From Formicarius rufipectus (taxonomy: Eukaryota; Chordata; Aves; Passeriformes; Formicariidae), in assembly GCA_013399695.1 (NCBI GenBank), contig VXAU01003524.1, positions 3,242-67,241 on the forward strand: 64,000 nucleotides of DNA, in the 5' to 3' direction. The notes below the pieces were generated by a model. It was not told the origin of the DNA and ran no database searches. It was given only the letters and a program-made list of their open reading frames with translations. Positions within the stretch are counted from its first letter, which is position 1; each line of letters opens with the position of its first letter. Position numbers and translations under genes: made by a program. Positions 27,101 through 42,100 of this stretch are shown piece after piece.

Positions 27101-30100
27101 CAGCCTGAATAATGCTGTGTGATACCAGACCCACTTTAACACAATTGTGGTGAAGAATACCTGTTTTAGTTAATCTAGTTTTCATTATTTTTATCATCTT
27201 CAAATACTAATTAAAGGAAAGCAATTGCATCTTTATTATGTGTAAATCCCATGTCTGTCATAGAAAAAAGCTTCTCAAAAGCTGCAGGCTTCTTTTTAGG
27301 TGTTGGCTGGGTAGCTTTTGCTACAGTTTCGGGACATGCACATGGAGCAATTTTTTTGTCAGAAATTACACTCACTAGCTTGTCTCCATAAAAAATGGTT
27401 TAAAACTTTGTAGTTTTAATGTGATTAAAACCATGTGAAGATCACTTTAACAGAAGGACACAGATTATTGATTGGCCTTGATCAAACTAAACTCATGGGA
27501 TAACTTTTGGCTAGGCCTCTGCTACCCAGGAACCTTGCTGGTAAATGCATTTGTTCTTAGGTGAGGAACTTAATTATTTTTAACTTCTATTATGAACCTC
27601 TGAACATTTGACTTTCCAACTGCAGTGTCTAAGGTCCAGAATTCGTCCATAATTATTAAGCCAAATTGAGCAGTCACTTCCATTTGAAATACTCATGTCT
27701 CTGGATATTTGTCATGTTGCTTTATGAAGAAAGGATGCTGTTTTTTCACAGTTGTCTGATACATGTTGTCATTGTACACTATATGAGTTAAATAACTCTT
27801 TACTCTGGTATACTAAGTGCCTTTGACATCTCATTTCTTCACTGGTGAGAAAACTGAGCTTGCTTTGCCGTTTATATCCTTGGCTGAAAAAACCTGCTGG
27901 CAAAAATAATTTGATCTCATGTTCTTGGTGGTAATGTGTCCTGGAAATAGAATACATGTGCGCAACACATGGAAAAAATAGTTATTGCATGGTAAAGAAT
28001 TCTTCTCCACTTGCTCTTGAAAAGAATAAATAAAATGATCATGTAGCAGAGGTAAATAGACATGTCTGAATTTGTGGCATTTTCATCTTAAGACAGTTTG
28101 CAACTGTTAGTTTCATACCTGCTTTTATAAATGGCATTGAAAAGGGCACAATGCAACTATATATGTGTGTGTGCTAATTGCCACAAATAGGAAGAAAAGG
28201 TTCCAATAAGTAAAAGAAATGCTTTGACTTTTAGCCAGATCCTGCGTGTTTTAACAAAATTCAATCCCCTCAATTATTTAATGATAAAAAATTGCAGATA
28301 GATAGGTAATTGTTTATGCTGTCCCTCTGCATCTTCCAATGTAATGCAGATAGTTTTTGTTAATACTGAAGTGTCAGGGTTTTGTAGCATGTAAGAAATT
28401 CAGATCTAAAATAGTATTTTGTTGGTATTTTACCTTGTATTTGTGGGATTTCTGTCACCAGCTGGAACGTACTGAATGTGTGTGGATGGACACGGTTTTT
28501 GAGCAATTCAGCTCTGGGCACAAATCTCACCAATGTGCATATTTTGTTAAGCCTCACCAGATGGCAAGTAATATTCCAGTGTTGTATGACCTTTCCTTTT
28601 CTTTCTTTTTTTTTTCTGTTAAGTAATTTGCTGACAAGTCCATTGGAACATCTTTTAAAAATAGATCAAATATCTCTGAAGTATCTTAAAATAACAAGTC
28701 CTTAGAAAATAGAATTGAATTTGCAATATTAGTGCTGAAAATATGTTCAGTGGATGGGAAATTTTGCTATTTGCAAGCACTTTTATTTTTCTGAATTGGT
28801 TTGAAACCTTTAGGGACACTGGGACTAAGGGGAAGTACTGCTTGTGAGCTGCTTAACTTGGTGTTGTGAGAAATAGAATTTCAGCTGCTGTTTTCATGTC
28901 TGACTTTTGTGTGAACAAAGGATAATTAAGAGATGTTCCTACCCATGTAACTACATCCTAGTCGTTACTTTCACATAGTATTGTTTAGAAAGGCAAGACT
29001 TTGGCCCTTAGTGCTGGCCTAGTATTTATGAGCTAGAGATGTTTGTGCAGCAATACCAGCCATTTTAATGTGGGTTTTTTGTTGGTTTTTTTTTGGTAGT
29101 TCATATTTAATATCAAGCTTTCTGAATAGACTTCAAGCCAAAGCTGAGCTCTTTAACCTTGAAGACTTTTCTTCTCCAGTTTGAGTTTTCCCACAAAAAT
29201 CCTTGTTCTTCTTACCTGCTATACCTTGAAAAGGCTTCTAGTCAAACTCAGTTTTCTCATCATACAGTCTTTCTAAGGCCATTACTTCAAGTCTTTCCTC
29301 AACTTTGTTTATGGTCTAATGTATGCGACAAGAATTATCATCTTGTAATTGGGAGGCAACAGGACATGATTACTGTTGCAGACATTCTTTACAAGATGTC
29401 TTTATTTTTATATAACTATATATTATTTGCATGCTGCTTTAAATGTTCCATTTTTTCAGCAATTATTGCTTGCTGCATAGCTGCACAGAATCCAGTGTCA
29501 TTGAATCTTGACCTGCTGGAAGTTTCCAGCTAATAGACCATTATGACTAAGTCTTGCAAAGAGATACTGAGTGATGTTTTCAGAATTAAAGGATGGAATG
29601 AAGGGTAGTGAAAAAGAAGAAGAAGGCTTTCACCCATGCCTAACAGTTCAAACTGTGGTTTTTCTCAGGAAAAACACCTCCTTTCTTTAATTGGTTGTAT
29701 GCCTGTGTGCTAACTCCAGGACTTCTTTAGAAGAAATTCTGACTTTCTCTTTTTTTACCACATTAACACGCTTCCTCCTTTTCTATTTACAGCTCATAAA
29801 ACTGAGTGTGCTGTTAGTTAACTATTTTTGTAGTTACTGGTAATCAAAATAGATAAACCTAGCAGTATCAATTCCTTTAACATTAAAAAACCTTATATGC
29901 AATGGTCAGATATATGGTATATGCAAAGTATTTGAGTCAGTCATTGGCAATAGTGCTATGCAAGTTCTTTTTTTTTGATTACTGAACTTACTAGAAATCA
30001 AAGTGGAACAAACAGCAGGTTGCTGAAAATTGTATGTGTTCATGTTTTTTGTGATGAAAGGCTTAATACTAATTACTAAGAATGTTCAATCTGAATATGC

Positions 30101-33100
30101 ATTTAAGGTTTGAGAAGAATGATAAAGAATCTCGGCACTAGCAAGTTTAAGGAATGCCCTCTTGGGAATCAGAAGACAGAAAACTGTGTGACAGTTCTTA
30201 TAAAGGTTAGATATTAACAAGGCTATTGCAGTGGATATATAGGTACAATACTACATTAATACTAATTTTTTTTCAGTAATTAGAATAGCTGTACATTATT
30301 ATTCTATTATGTAAATTAGTTTTAGTTCTTTGTTTAAAAAAACCCCAAAACTCTGGTGCTAATCTTTTGAGAATTTTGTTATAGAAGGTGTAGAATAAAT
30401 AGAAATCACAATGATTGTACCCTTCATTTGGAGCTGAATAATAGGGTAAAAAATGCAACTTTTATGGTTGTCATATTTGAACTTTGTTATTCTGTATAAG
30501 AATTAAGTTATGGTGAGTGTAGGAGTTCTCCCAATGAAGGGTGAATTTGAAAATGAAAGGTGGTTTGAGGAAGTTGGGTATTCAGACTAACAGAATGACT
30601 AAAGAAGTACTTCTGTAATCTTGTTGTGGAAATAAAAGAAATAAAAGTGATATAGGATTTTTGTTTTGTTTAAAAAGAAAATGCTCTATACGGAATAATA
30701 ATTGCAACATATATTGCTTTTTATTGAATGCTGGTATTTATCATTACCATGATGTAAACTCATGGTTTTGTCCTGTAGTTGGAATGTTTTATGGGGTGTT
30801 GTTCTAAGGTGAGGGCAAACAGGTTTGTCAAGATCTGATTGTTCCAAAGGTCTGTCTTGGTGGTTCCTAGCCACTTACTAGGTGACCTTCATTACTGCCA
30901 CCACTGTCTCCTCCTTCTGGATCTTTTCCACTGATTCTATATCTATCTGCAACCTTTGTGTCTGTCTTCTGCTAGTCCTGATCTGTTAGCCTGGCACAAG
31001 TCACTAGAAATGAGACGTAGCACAGAATGAAAATTAATATTGTCTTAATTTATTGTTTGGAAATAGGTAACTGTACTATTCTTGTACCTTTCCACCAATA
31101 CTGGAGTCATGGTTTAACCCCAGCTGGCAGCTAAGCACATTCAGCTGCTTCCTCAGTCCCTCACCAGTGGTATGAGGGAGAGAACCAGAAGAGTAAAAGT
31201 GAGAAAACCCATGGGTTAAGATAATATTGTTTAGTAGGAAAAGCAAAAGTCATGCACACAAGCAAAGCAAAACAAGGAATCGGTTCACTGCTTCCAATGG
31301 GCAGGCAGGTGTTCAGCCATCTCCAGGAGAGGAGGGACTCTTCAAATCTAGTGGTGACATGTGAAGATGAACATTATCACTCCAAACATCCCCAGCTTCT
31401 TCCTTCTTCCCAACTTTATATATTAAGCATGATGTCGTATGGTATGGAATATACCTTTCATTAATGTGGGTCACCTGTCCTGGCTGTGTCTTCTCTCAGC
31501 CTTCCGTGCACCCCCAGCTTCCCTTCTCAGCATGGCAGTATGAAAAGCAGAAAAAGCCTTGGTTCTGAGTAAGAGCTGGTGAGCAGTAGAAAAAACATCT
31601 CTATATTAACAACCCTGTGTTCAGAAAAATCCAAAATACAACCCCATACTGGACATTGAGGAAAATTAACTTTACCCCAGCCAAAACCAGCACAACTGGT
31701 CTGTTTTATGTGTCATGGAGGAAACTGCATGAAGGGCTGCTGTGCTAGGGTAGTAAGAGGATAGGGACTAGAGGGTGACTGAGGCAGTTACTGGATGATG
31801 CAAGTTTCAAAAGAAAACTGGTTGGTGTTTGGGAAAAAATGGACTTTGTTTTTAGGAGGTGAGGTTAATAGCCATGTAATGATTCTTTCCTCCCTGCCAC
31901 CCTCTGCACAAGAAGATGAATTCAGGAAAGGCATGTGAGGTGTATGGTGTATGCTGCCTTTTTTAATTTTTTTTAGTAGAAAAGGTGAACAGGAGGAATA
32001 TTGTTGGGTCTAAGTAAATTTAGAGCTGGACAGACAAGATGGAAAAAGAGCCAGCTGACTTTAATCTATATCTGGTCTGAACTTGCATAGGTATTGGATG
32101 GGGATTCTAGAACATTTGTATATGAAGTTAGTACTTTATATTTAGGATTTCTGGATTTGAAGTGGAAACCTGTGTGAATTACCTGGGCCTTTCAGAAAGG
32201 TTTAGAATTCAAAAGCTTAAAAGAAGGAAAAAAAAAAAGGCAAAACCCTCCTCTGCCCCCGAAGTTGTACTTTCTGAAATATCCTATTTATGGGAACTGA
32301 TATATCAGCTCGTGCTTTAAATATGCTGATCTGTGTATACATTATTACAATATATATAACATATAGTGCTGGAGCTATAGCACTACCGTCTTACCAGAAG
32401 GAAGGTTTAGGACTGGCATCCTGCCACAGGCTCAAATATATAGGAATTGCAGACATTTTGCTTGTTCTTCACAGTTTGATGATTCTTAGGAATGTTTCTG
32501 TGACGCAAAAGGGATATGTGCAAAAAGTGCAGATATCAAGCCATGCTAATAAATGATGAAAATAAGTTTTAGATGGAAAAATATCAATATCAGTTGTATG
32601 TTCACAAATTGTATGTTCACATTTAGAGAACCTGAGGAATATAGAGTCTTACATTAAAAAAAACCCAATTTTATTTATTTAAAGTATTTCCTTATGTGGC
32701 AAACCTACATGGCATTTTTCATGTCAAACTTTTTCCCCCAACTAAAATGACTGTAGATAGCATCCGTCTCATTTTGAAATTTAAAATACACTGTACTTTT
32801 TATTACAGTCACATGTTAAGTGCATTTTCTTTGTACTCAGTGCAGGTGGTGTTTGCAAAGATTTGTGTCTGTGCAGATGTGCAACAGAATTGATGGTTGC
32901 TGTTCAGTAAAGCAAATGACTACGGTAGAAAGTAGATGGTTACTCTTAAGTTGACGAAAGGTCACCTTAAAGTACTTTCTCTTGAACTACTAAAGATACT
33001 TTGAAAACCTTGTGCTAACTGCATGTTGTGAACTAATTTCTTAACTAAAATGTTATTTAACATTTTTTATGATAAACATACCATAATTTCCTTAGTATGT

Positions 33101-36100
33101 GTGTGTAACAGTATCAAAAACTTAAGAGATAACCAAATTAGGTGTAAGGACCAAGGTCTCTGTTTTCAGTGAGTGACTGTTTGTTTATAGTTCTTTGACA
33201 CTTCAGAGCCAGCTCTTAAATACATTAATTCACTGTTAGAGTGGGTCCAGTAGTAGTGCACTGGTTTTACTTTAATAAGTACAGTACATACTCAAATTTC
33301 TTACTAATGCCAAGGAGCATATGTACCCTTACTTGTATTAATTTCAAATAATTCTGTATTTTTACAGTGTGCTGACTTTCTAAATATTTAATGCATCTGG
33401 AAAACTGAGTTCTGAGTACTTATATATAACTTTTGGAGTTCTACATTCCATTGTATATGAGAAGATTTTCAGCACTTGCTTATTATTTTGTGATATATTT
33501 TATGTTACTATTGTGGTTTTTGTTTCCTACCTTTGCTAAAATCATTAAAGTGCGGGGTTTTTTTTGGCTGGGACAGAGTTAATTTTATTCCTAGTAGCTG
33601 GTATAGTGCTGTGTTCTAGATTCCATATGAGAATAATGTTGATAACACACTGATGTTTTGGATGCTGCTAACTAGTGCTTACCCTAAGTCAAGAATTTTT
33701 GTAGGTACACAAGAAGCTGGGAGCAGCACAGCCAGTACAGCTGATCGAAATTGACCAAGGGATATTTCATACCATGGAACATCATGCCCTGTATATAAAC
33801 TGGGGGGAGTTGGCTGGCAGCTGCCAGTTGCTGTTGAGAGATGGTCTGGACATTGATCAGTGAGTGGTGAGCCATAGTGCATGATTTGTTTTTTTTTATT
33901 GAGTTTTACTTCTCTCTCTCTTTTTTGTTCCATCAGTTATTGTTGTCATGATGATGCTTATTCTTATTTTATTTTCATTATTAAAATGTTCTTAACCCTT
34001 TTCTCATTCTCCTTCCTGTTCCACTGGCAGAGGAGGTGGACTAAGCAAGTGGCTACATGGTACTTACGTGCCAGCTGGGCTTAAACCACAACAGAAATAC
34101 ACTAAAATGTAGAGATCCAAGTAACGTTTGCCTCATAAAAGTGGTGATGATGTCTGTTTAATTCAAATTAACAAATAGATATAAAGGAAAAATTAAGTAT
34201 GAGAAGGTGTGAGAGTTTGAATAAAACTGTATGGGAACTTAGACTAAATGTTGTAGGATTCTTTCTGTGGGATATTTGCAAGAACAAGGTCATATTTTAT
34301 TTACATATATTGTATGAGCAATCCAGATATTCTGAGTTTGTGAGACAATGTGGCTATGTGGTAAAAACCTTGAAAAAGATACAAAAGAGAAAACTGCGGA
34401 TGGGAAATATATATGAACTTGCAAAAATAAATGAACAAAAAGATACCTATGTGACAAAGGGACTATGCAAGAAGAAGAACAGCAGTTCGCGTGAACAAGT
34501 AACTTTAGCCAATGATAGAATAGAGCATAACACGTGGACAGTAGGTAGTAGCCAATAAACGCTTGATGTATGTGTGATGCTGATACTCTAAATGTATAAA
34601 ACAATGAGCTTTGTGAACAATAAATTGGCATTAGCCTGAGATCATATTGGTTGTCGTGCTGTGTCCAACTTCCTGCTAATTCCACATCTTTCTTTCTTGA
34701 AAAGTTTCAAGGTACTTTACAGCAAAGATGAAGCTAATGTGAATCTTAGATTTTTATTTAACCTTAAGGAATAAGTAAACTGAAAAAAAAATGTTATGCA
34801 AAGCCATGTTTTTCCAAAAATATTTTGTTCTCTTAGAGATTAATCTTTGAGGAAATGATATTTTGATATAAACTTTACCTGTTAATGCATGTTTATTTTA
34901 AAATTTAAATATAAAATCTCTGAGAACGGAAAATATGGAGTAAGTTGTAATACTTTGTAAGGTCTTTCTTTGTAGTAGTACTCATAAAAGGAGCTGATCA
35001 TTAGAAGCAAGTTGCTAGCTGTTCTTTTAGTACATATTTTTAGTACATATATCGATACTATTTTTTTTTCACTTTTTATCCTTAACTTTCAGCTCTCTCA
35101 TACATCGCAACTAAAATGAATAGCACTTAATGAAATGATGTTTCATTTCTTACAGTTCTGAATTTTTAATTGATTTATAAGTATTGACAGAGTCAATTTG
35201 AATCTAAAGTCTTGAAAATATTGAGGAATACATTGGAGTATATTCTGTACATTTTCCAGTTTATTTTGTCTGTTCTGTAGCTTTTAAATGTTTAGATTTG
35301 AATATTAATTTTTATTCTTAAAAAAACCCAACAAAACTTTTCCTGTATTTTAATCTCATGAATAATCTTTTTAGATTTTTGGAAGAGTTGTTTATTCACT
35401 TTACACTTGGAAAATGAGACAGATTTTCAAAGTGCTCAGTTATGCAGAGATGTGCTTAGGATGGGAGAAGCTCAGCTGGAGTTTGAACTGGCAAAAGGTG
35501 TCAAGAGTAACAAGAAAAACTCCTGTAGGTAAGGTAGCAGCAAGCATAAGGTCAGGGAAAATGTAGGTCCACTGCTGCATAAGAGTAGCAGCTTAATTAT
35601 GAACAACAGAGGAAAAATAGAAGTATTGCATTTTCTCTTTGCCTTCGTCTGCTTGGGAAAGGTATTAAAGACTTGGAAGGACCCTTGATAACCTAATCTA
35701 AGGCTGTGCATTCAAAAGAAGGTTGAACCAGGTGATTCTCTAGAGGCAGTTTAGATTTGTCTATTATTCTACCAAATAAATGATAATTTTTTTTGTTGCG
35801 TTTTGAAAGGTTCCCCAGATAGTCAGTAGTTACGATACATTCTGTCTGTTTTTGACTGAGCAGACTGAACTCATTTGTATTCAAGATATTTTGTTTGCAA
35901 TGCATAATACATTCTTCTTTTACATGACTACAGATTTCTGTAGTCACTGACGATTTATGGTGTGATTTGTCAAGTATATAGCTTTACACATAGAAGAATG
36001 TTAGTTGAAAGCAAAATAAAAACAGTCTACATGGTGACATTATAATAATCAAATTTAAATTGTGCTTTTTTGATTTTTAAAAGGATTTTAAGGCTATAAA

Positions 36101-39100
36101 CTGCATGTATGTATCAACTGAATTATATTCATAATATGATCCTATGTTAACAAAGTTTTACTTCTGTTTGACTAGACATTATCTCTAAAATAAATAGATT
36201 TGTTTCATGAGGTATTGCAGTTACTGTTAATTGGGAGTTAAGTTGTCCTAAATAGATTTCAGGATGTAAAAGCTTTATTTCTGAAATTCTTGGAAATTTG
36301 GACCAAAAAAGAAATGTTGGTAAATCTTTCTTGTTTTGAATTTAAGTTGGCTATAGTGTTGTCCTCACATATGTATGTACAGCTTCCATCTGGTATATTC
36401 CTAACCTTATAGAAGTGTACTGGGATTCTGACAATGATTTCAGCCAAACTCTGATTTCTTGCAGTGGCTTCTCTAGGAGATGCACACATCTGCCTTTGAG
36501 GAGACATATTTATATGTACCTTAATGGAATTTTTTTTTGTAATGGTTATAAATTAGTATGCAATATATGTTAAGTTTGCCTCAGTGCTTTGTTTACTTAT
36601 GTGTAGAGAAGGAGGGATATTAATTCACAGTCTGCTTAATTGCTTTGCATGGGAATAAGATGTGAGTACACAGATCCTTTGTGTTTTGCTCTTTTCAGTG
36701 TTCTTAGTTCTGGGTTAGAGGATACAGAAGAATTGGGCGTAGTGTCTTCTGATACTCTCTGATGTCACTTCCTTACTGCAGTTTTGGTGTGTTGACAGAA
36801 TTGGTCAATTTTAGTGTGGTAAGATCAAAGGGCAAGCTCAAAATAACATTGCTATGCTAAGAATTTAGTACTTTATTCTACCTCAAATGCTTGTGCATGT
36901 GTCACTTCCTTTTCTCAGACAAAAGACACTTCAGGCACCTTTTCACATTTGATAGAATAACTTCACTGTTTAATTTTGGAGTGTCACCTTTCTAAAAGAC
37001 TTATTTAAAAAAAATTAAAATATTGAATAAAATTAATTTTTAAGTAACATATAGAAACCATTAAACTTTATACCTTGTTTGAGATTGTTGAGAGTGTTGA
37101 GATTTTGTGGTGTGTTTTGGAATTAGTATAGTACAGCCTACAAGAAGATTTCTAGGCATTTACAGTATTTGGAAAGTGAGGCTTATACAAAGATGTTGGA
37201 ACATATTTTTCAAACACAACACAGCTTTTCAACAGTATATAAATTCTGTTTAGAAAGTTGTGAAATATCCAAAAAAGGCAAGAGGCAAGAAGGGTTAGAG
37301 TAATCACTGTAAAACTTGGTTTCCTTTGGTGTGTTCTCTAAGTTAAATAGCCATCCTTGTCATGCATAAATGTAGCTGGAAAAATGCTGGTGAATAACAG
37401 CAATATGCTCATCTTGCTGGACTGCCCTTGGCTTTCTCAAATAAACATTTTCTCTGGCATCATTGCAAAATGGAAGTCAGGCACATGCTGCGAATACTCT
37501 TGACTGAGAGTGTACAACAGCCAACCATTGAGAGTAGCCTAATGTTGAAAACCATGGAAAAGAGAATGATTCCAATAGGGTTTTCATACCTAGGGGAAGT
37601 AAGGTAATAAACCCAAAAAAACATCAAACTTACTATTTTCTTCCAATATTGGAGAAGGGGAATAAGAAAGTGATTGATCAAAATCAAACATATTTTCTTT
37701 TGGATTGACAAAACCTCAGTAGAAGTGCAGGTGATGCATGAAACAGTATGTGTCTTCCTCACATCAGTTTCAATAATTGATCTGGAAAGACTTTGTATGG
37801 ACTTGTGTGCAGCAGAACTCTGAAAAACTGCTGTTTATGCTGGGATTTTTCAAACAGATCCATTCATTGGACGTCTGTAGGAATGTTCTCTACTACCAGT
37901 TTGCTGTGTAAATTTGGAAGTCATACTTCTGTGAGTTAAATTGATTCAATAAGAGTTTATTCACATGTGAAGAGTACCTGATCAAATACTAATGTAAGCT
38001 GTAGGCAGAAGTGGTTGATGGCACTGTCAGTGTACTGTGACACTTCTCTTTTGTCCTGTACTAGCAGCTAGTAATTTGAAAATGCCATTTCATGATCTTC
38101 AGAATTGAGTTCATAAAATGCTGAGAGCAGAAAGGTGAGAACTGGGGAGCCTGACTACTAAAATCACATTTAGTTTTGACTAGCTTTTTTACAGTTCTGA
38201 GCAGATGAGAATCAATTAGCATTGAGATGCCAGAAAGTGTAGTATGGAGAAAATGAATCATGTTCCAGTACAAACCGGATGGATGTGGGGACATAATTAT
38301 AGTGTGTAATCAAAACTCCAACAGTTAGTTTGCCTCAGCTCGCTGGTAGCTCAAGTTTGCCCTTTCTTTCTTCGGTAGAAGGGTTTAGAGAGCCCTGTGT
38401 TCAGTGTGGTTGGGACTAATGGACCCACAATACAGCCCCAGCCGGTTGGGAGTGGATGTGGAGAAGCAGATGGGTCAAACATGTCCACAGATTTCAGCTG
38501 TGGCCCATGGGAAAATTGCAGAGGTTCTTTGTGTCAGAGTTTTTGTGGTTTGTAAAGCTTGTCTACTTTTTTGCTCTCAGCAGTTGAGCAAATACTATTT
38601 TCTGCTACTTTGAAGGAGAAAACTTGGGGTGAGAGGAGAGGTCTTTGATTTCACTAGCTGAGAGAGCAAAGTGTCTGGTAGAATCTGCACCTTCTTTCAT
38701 GGCTGGCCTCAGAAACATAACTTTTTCTACTTCTAACTTGAGAACAGATTTTGAAGAAGCTTATGAATAGACCCTTCTTCTAACTGGGTCACAGAATTCT
38801 TTAATGATTCTTTGACCAGTGGTCAAATCTTACAACAGGAACCAAAGTATTAAGTTGGTGGCAGTTCTGTCTCCTGTGAACCAGAGGATCCCGAGGTGTA
38901 TGTTCTTTTGGAGTGTGGTGAATGGCTTGTGACTAAAATTCTTCCCTGTGAGAAAGCTTCAGTTACCATTACTGTGCCTGGGAGAGGTAAAATAGAAAAA
39001 GGGCTACGAAAAGCACTCTTTCCTCTTCCTTGCCATTTATAAGGCAGAAACACTTAAAAAGGTTAGATTACAAAATTGTTTATGGCAGTAAGATCTGAAA

Positions 39101-42100
39101 TTTTGTCACATTAATTAAAAAAATGTTAATTTTAAATTAGAAGGTACATTTTAATCCATTTTTACACAATGTTTTTGTTGAAAATGTAGTAGATTTCTGT
39201 AAAAGCGGTCAAGGAAATATATATAGTAACTGAAGGAAAAGGTCTGCAGTTTTTGTATTTTTTTAAGGGTTGAGGTTTTTTTGGTTGAGTCCATTGTTCC
39301 ATTAGTCTGACTAAGTAAAAACTTAAAAATTGTCTTACTCTTGTATTAACAGAGGATTTTATTAACAGTAACACTAGATTTTTCCTTATAGTGCTTTTCA
39401 AGAGCATGCCCAGTGAGCAGGATTTAAGTGTGTTGGATTGCACAACCAGTTTTCTCCTTAATAAAGCACACAGTTTCTTGTTGTTTTTATGTAGGCAGTG
39501 ATTTGGAAAGAGTTGCAGAAGCTAGACCCAGACATTCACTGATATAAAAAAATTATATTTTTTTCTTTGCACAGTTGCTGATGTAACTTTTAAAGCAGGT
39601 TTTGTCATGACATTTGATAAAGCCCCTTTTAGCTACAGAATTCTATACATATATGCATTTGTGAAAGTTTTATATGATTTAGAGTTCTATCTGGATTTAT
39701 GGATGCAAATTTTCTTTGCTTTTCAGGTTCCTGGCAAGAGTGCCCTATGCAATGATTGTGAATTACTGAGGTAGCAGTTGCAATTTTGATGCAGTGCTCA
39801 CTTGACCATAGTAATTCTGGTTTTATATATACACATATGTCTGCTCAACTGGCTTGTCATACTGTCTTCATCGGGGGCATATCCTGGAAGGTTGTTGGGA
39901 AGTTTTTTGGCAAAGTGCCTGATAGCATAAATTGAACTTGACATTACTTAGTGGGAAACATGTGAATGCAACCAGGATTGATGCTTCATTGTTTTTATAT
40001 TGATATACATGGAAGCAGAACAAAAGTCACAGTTAAACAAGGAGTTTTGCTATGATGGAAGTAGATGGGGAAATGTAGAGCAGCCTTGTTAGACATGGTA
40101 CTTTAAAGGAACAGCTGAATGTCCATCAGAAAATGTCAGATCAAGATACTGATGTTCACAGTGCTAGAGTTGTGAATTACAACTAATGCTGTCAACAAAA
40201 TTGTGTCTAAAACCATGTTTGATGAAGAAGGTCAAGAGGGCCTAGCATGAATTAAGTCCAGAAAGGTAAAAGGGGAAACCTATGACTGCTTATCTTAAAA
40301 TTCTGAGGTACAGTCTTAATCTGAGTTAAGTGCATTTTCTTGAATGGATAGTATTTTAATTCTCAGGATAGAGAAACCTGAACCTTTTTAACATTGATTA
40401 TTTGCCTTGTCTAGCCTTTTCACACATATGCCAAGAGACTAGCTCAATAAGTTAATTTTTATGAAATGGAAAAAATGCATGCTAAGTTAACGTGTGACTG
40501 TTTAATTTCTTTGGAAAATAAATGTGTCCATGCAAATTTTGTCTCTTTTATGTATTCTTCCTCTATAAGAAGTAAGGCCTTCTGTATTTAGCTATTGTTG
40601 TTGCTATTATCATTATATGTTTGTATATATTTTATTTTTTACACACTCATTAGAGAAAATGTCAGTTTTTCCTACAAGTGAATTTTTAAAACACGTTTGT
40701 ATCTTTGTCTGGTTAGAATGTGCTTGTTAAACACAGTAATTGTCATATATTCATGATGAAATAGATAATAATTTTCAAGTTGTAGGGGTTTTTTTTAAGA
40801 ACAAAAATGGTGATGGCATGTAACTTATTTAAAAATACATTTCAGTAAGAGTTGAAAGTGAGTTGAAAAATGGTACTAGGTTCACTGTAGGATTTTTATT
40901 TAGATAAATATAGTCTGTTAATGTAAAACCATGCACCCTAGATATTGTATGATCTACCAATAAAAGAATAACAAGAGCACAATATGAAAAACAAGACTTT
41001 GTGACACAGTTGGGAAAACAAAACAGTATGTCAGATGAACCATAAGTATAAATGCTATTATTGTTCATAGACAATTTTAATATGAGAAGAAAAAATGTCA
41101 CTGGGAAGAATATACTTAAAGAAAATCTGGTTATGGATAATTTATCCTTTTGTTTATCATTGTTTATTTTTTTCCCTTGATAAATAGGTCATGTTTTCCT
41201 TGAAATCTGTGGAAAATTTATGTGACCAATTTAAACTCATTTCTAAAAGTAGGCATGTTTTTTTATGAATTGTGAATTATTTTACTTTTGAAAATGTATT
41301 AACAATACTGTACAGCTTGCTAACATGTATGTGAAATGTCACTTGCAGGTGCTGATCTTAAAGAAAGGGCAAAAATGCACTCAAGTGAAGTCAGTTCTTT
41401 TGTCTCAAGAGCGAGAGCAACTATTAATGAATTGGGTATGTAACCTCTCCTTTACTATAATTTTAATCTGAGAAGAGTTACATCAGGGAAATGACATAAA
41501 CATGCATGGTTAATTCTTGACAGTTCGTAGAATATCTGTAGCTGGCATCACATTGTACTTCTTGAGTTGGAAGGGACCATAAGGATTATTGAGTGTATTG
41601 ATAAATATGAATCATGGTACATTTATTCTTTTTAAAAGAACGCTAGAAAAGCTAAATCTCAGCCAAGATAAAGGTGATTCTCCCTGCTTTTTTCATAAAG
41701 GATGGGTAGTTCAGTGACATTCAAGTGCTTTAGAATTTAATTTTTACTGTTGAATTACTGTGGTTGGTACAATTAGTATAGTCTAATACGTTTTAGAAAC
41801 ATGTTAAACATCAACTGCTGATAGAAATTTCACTACTAACGACTTCTAAAATTTTGTTTAATATGCACTTCCTCTGGTGTAGTAAAACCTGTTAATAGTT
41901 TGAACTTGTAATAAAGTTGTATGAGTTTTTTAGGATAGTGATTTCTCTGTAAGTTTTACATTATGAATTCACCATGAAATAATTATATTTTTACATCTCT
42001 GATGATCAGTTTTAATATAATTGTTTTTCCACAGGGTATTGCCAATATGTTCTGTTGAAAGAGAAGTATAGTGTTTCAAGTTTGAAGCAATTAATTTTCT

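Noticed and set aside
34199..34558. 119-codon open frame
   Set aside because: It lies within the LTR-like segment 34208-34686 and has no recognisable domain.
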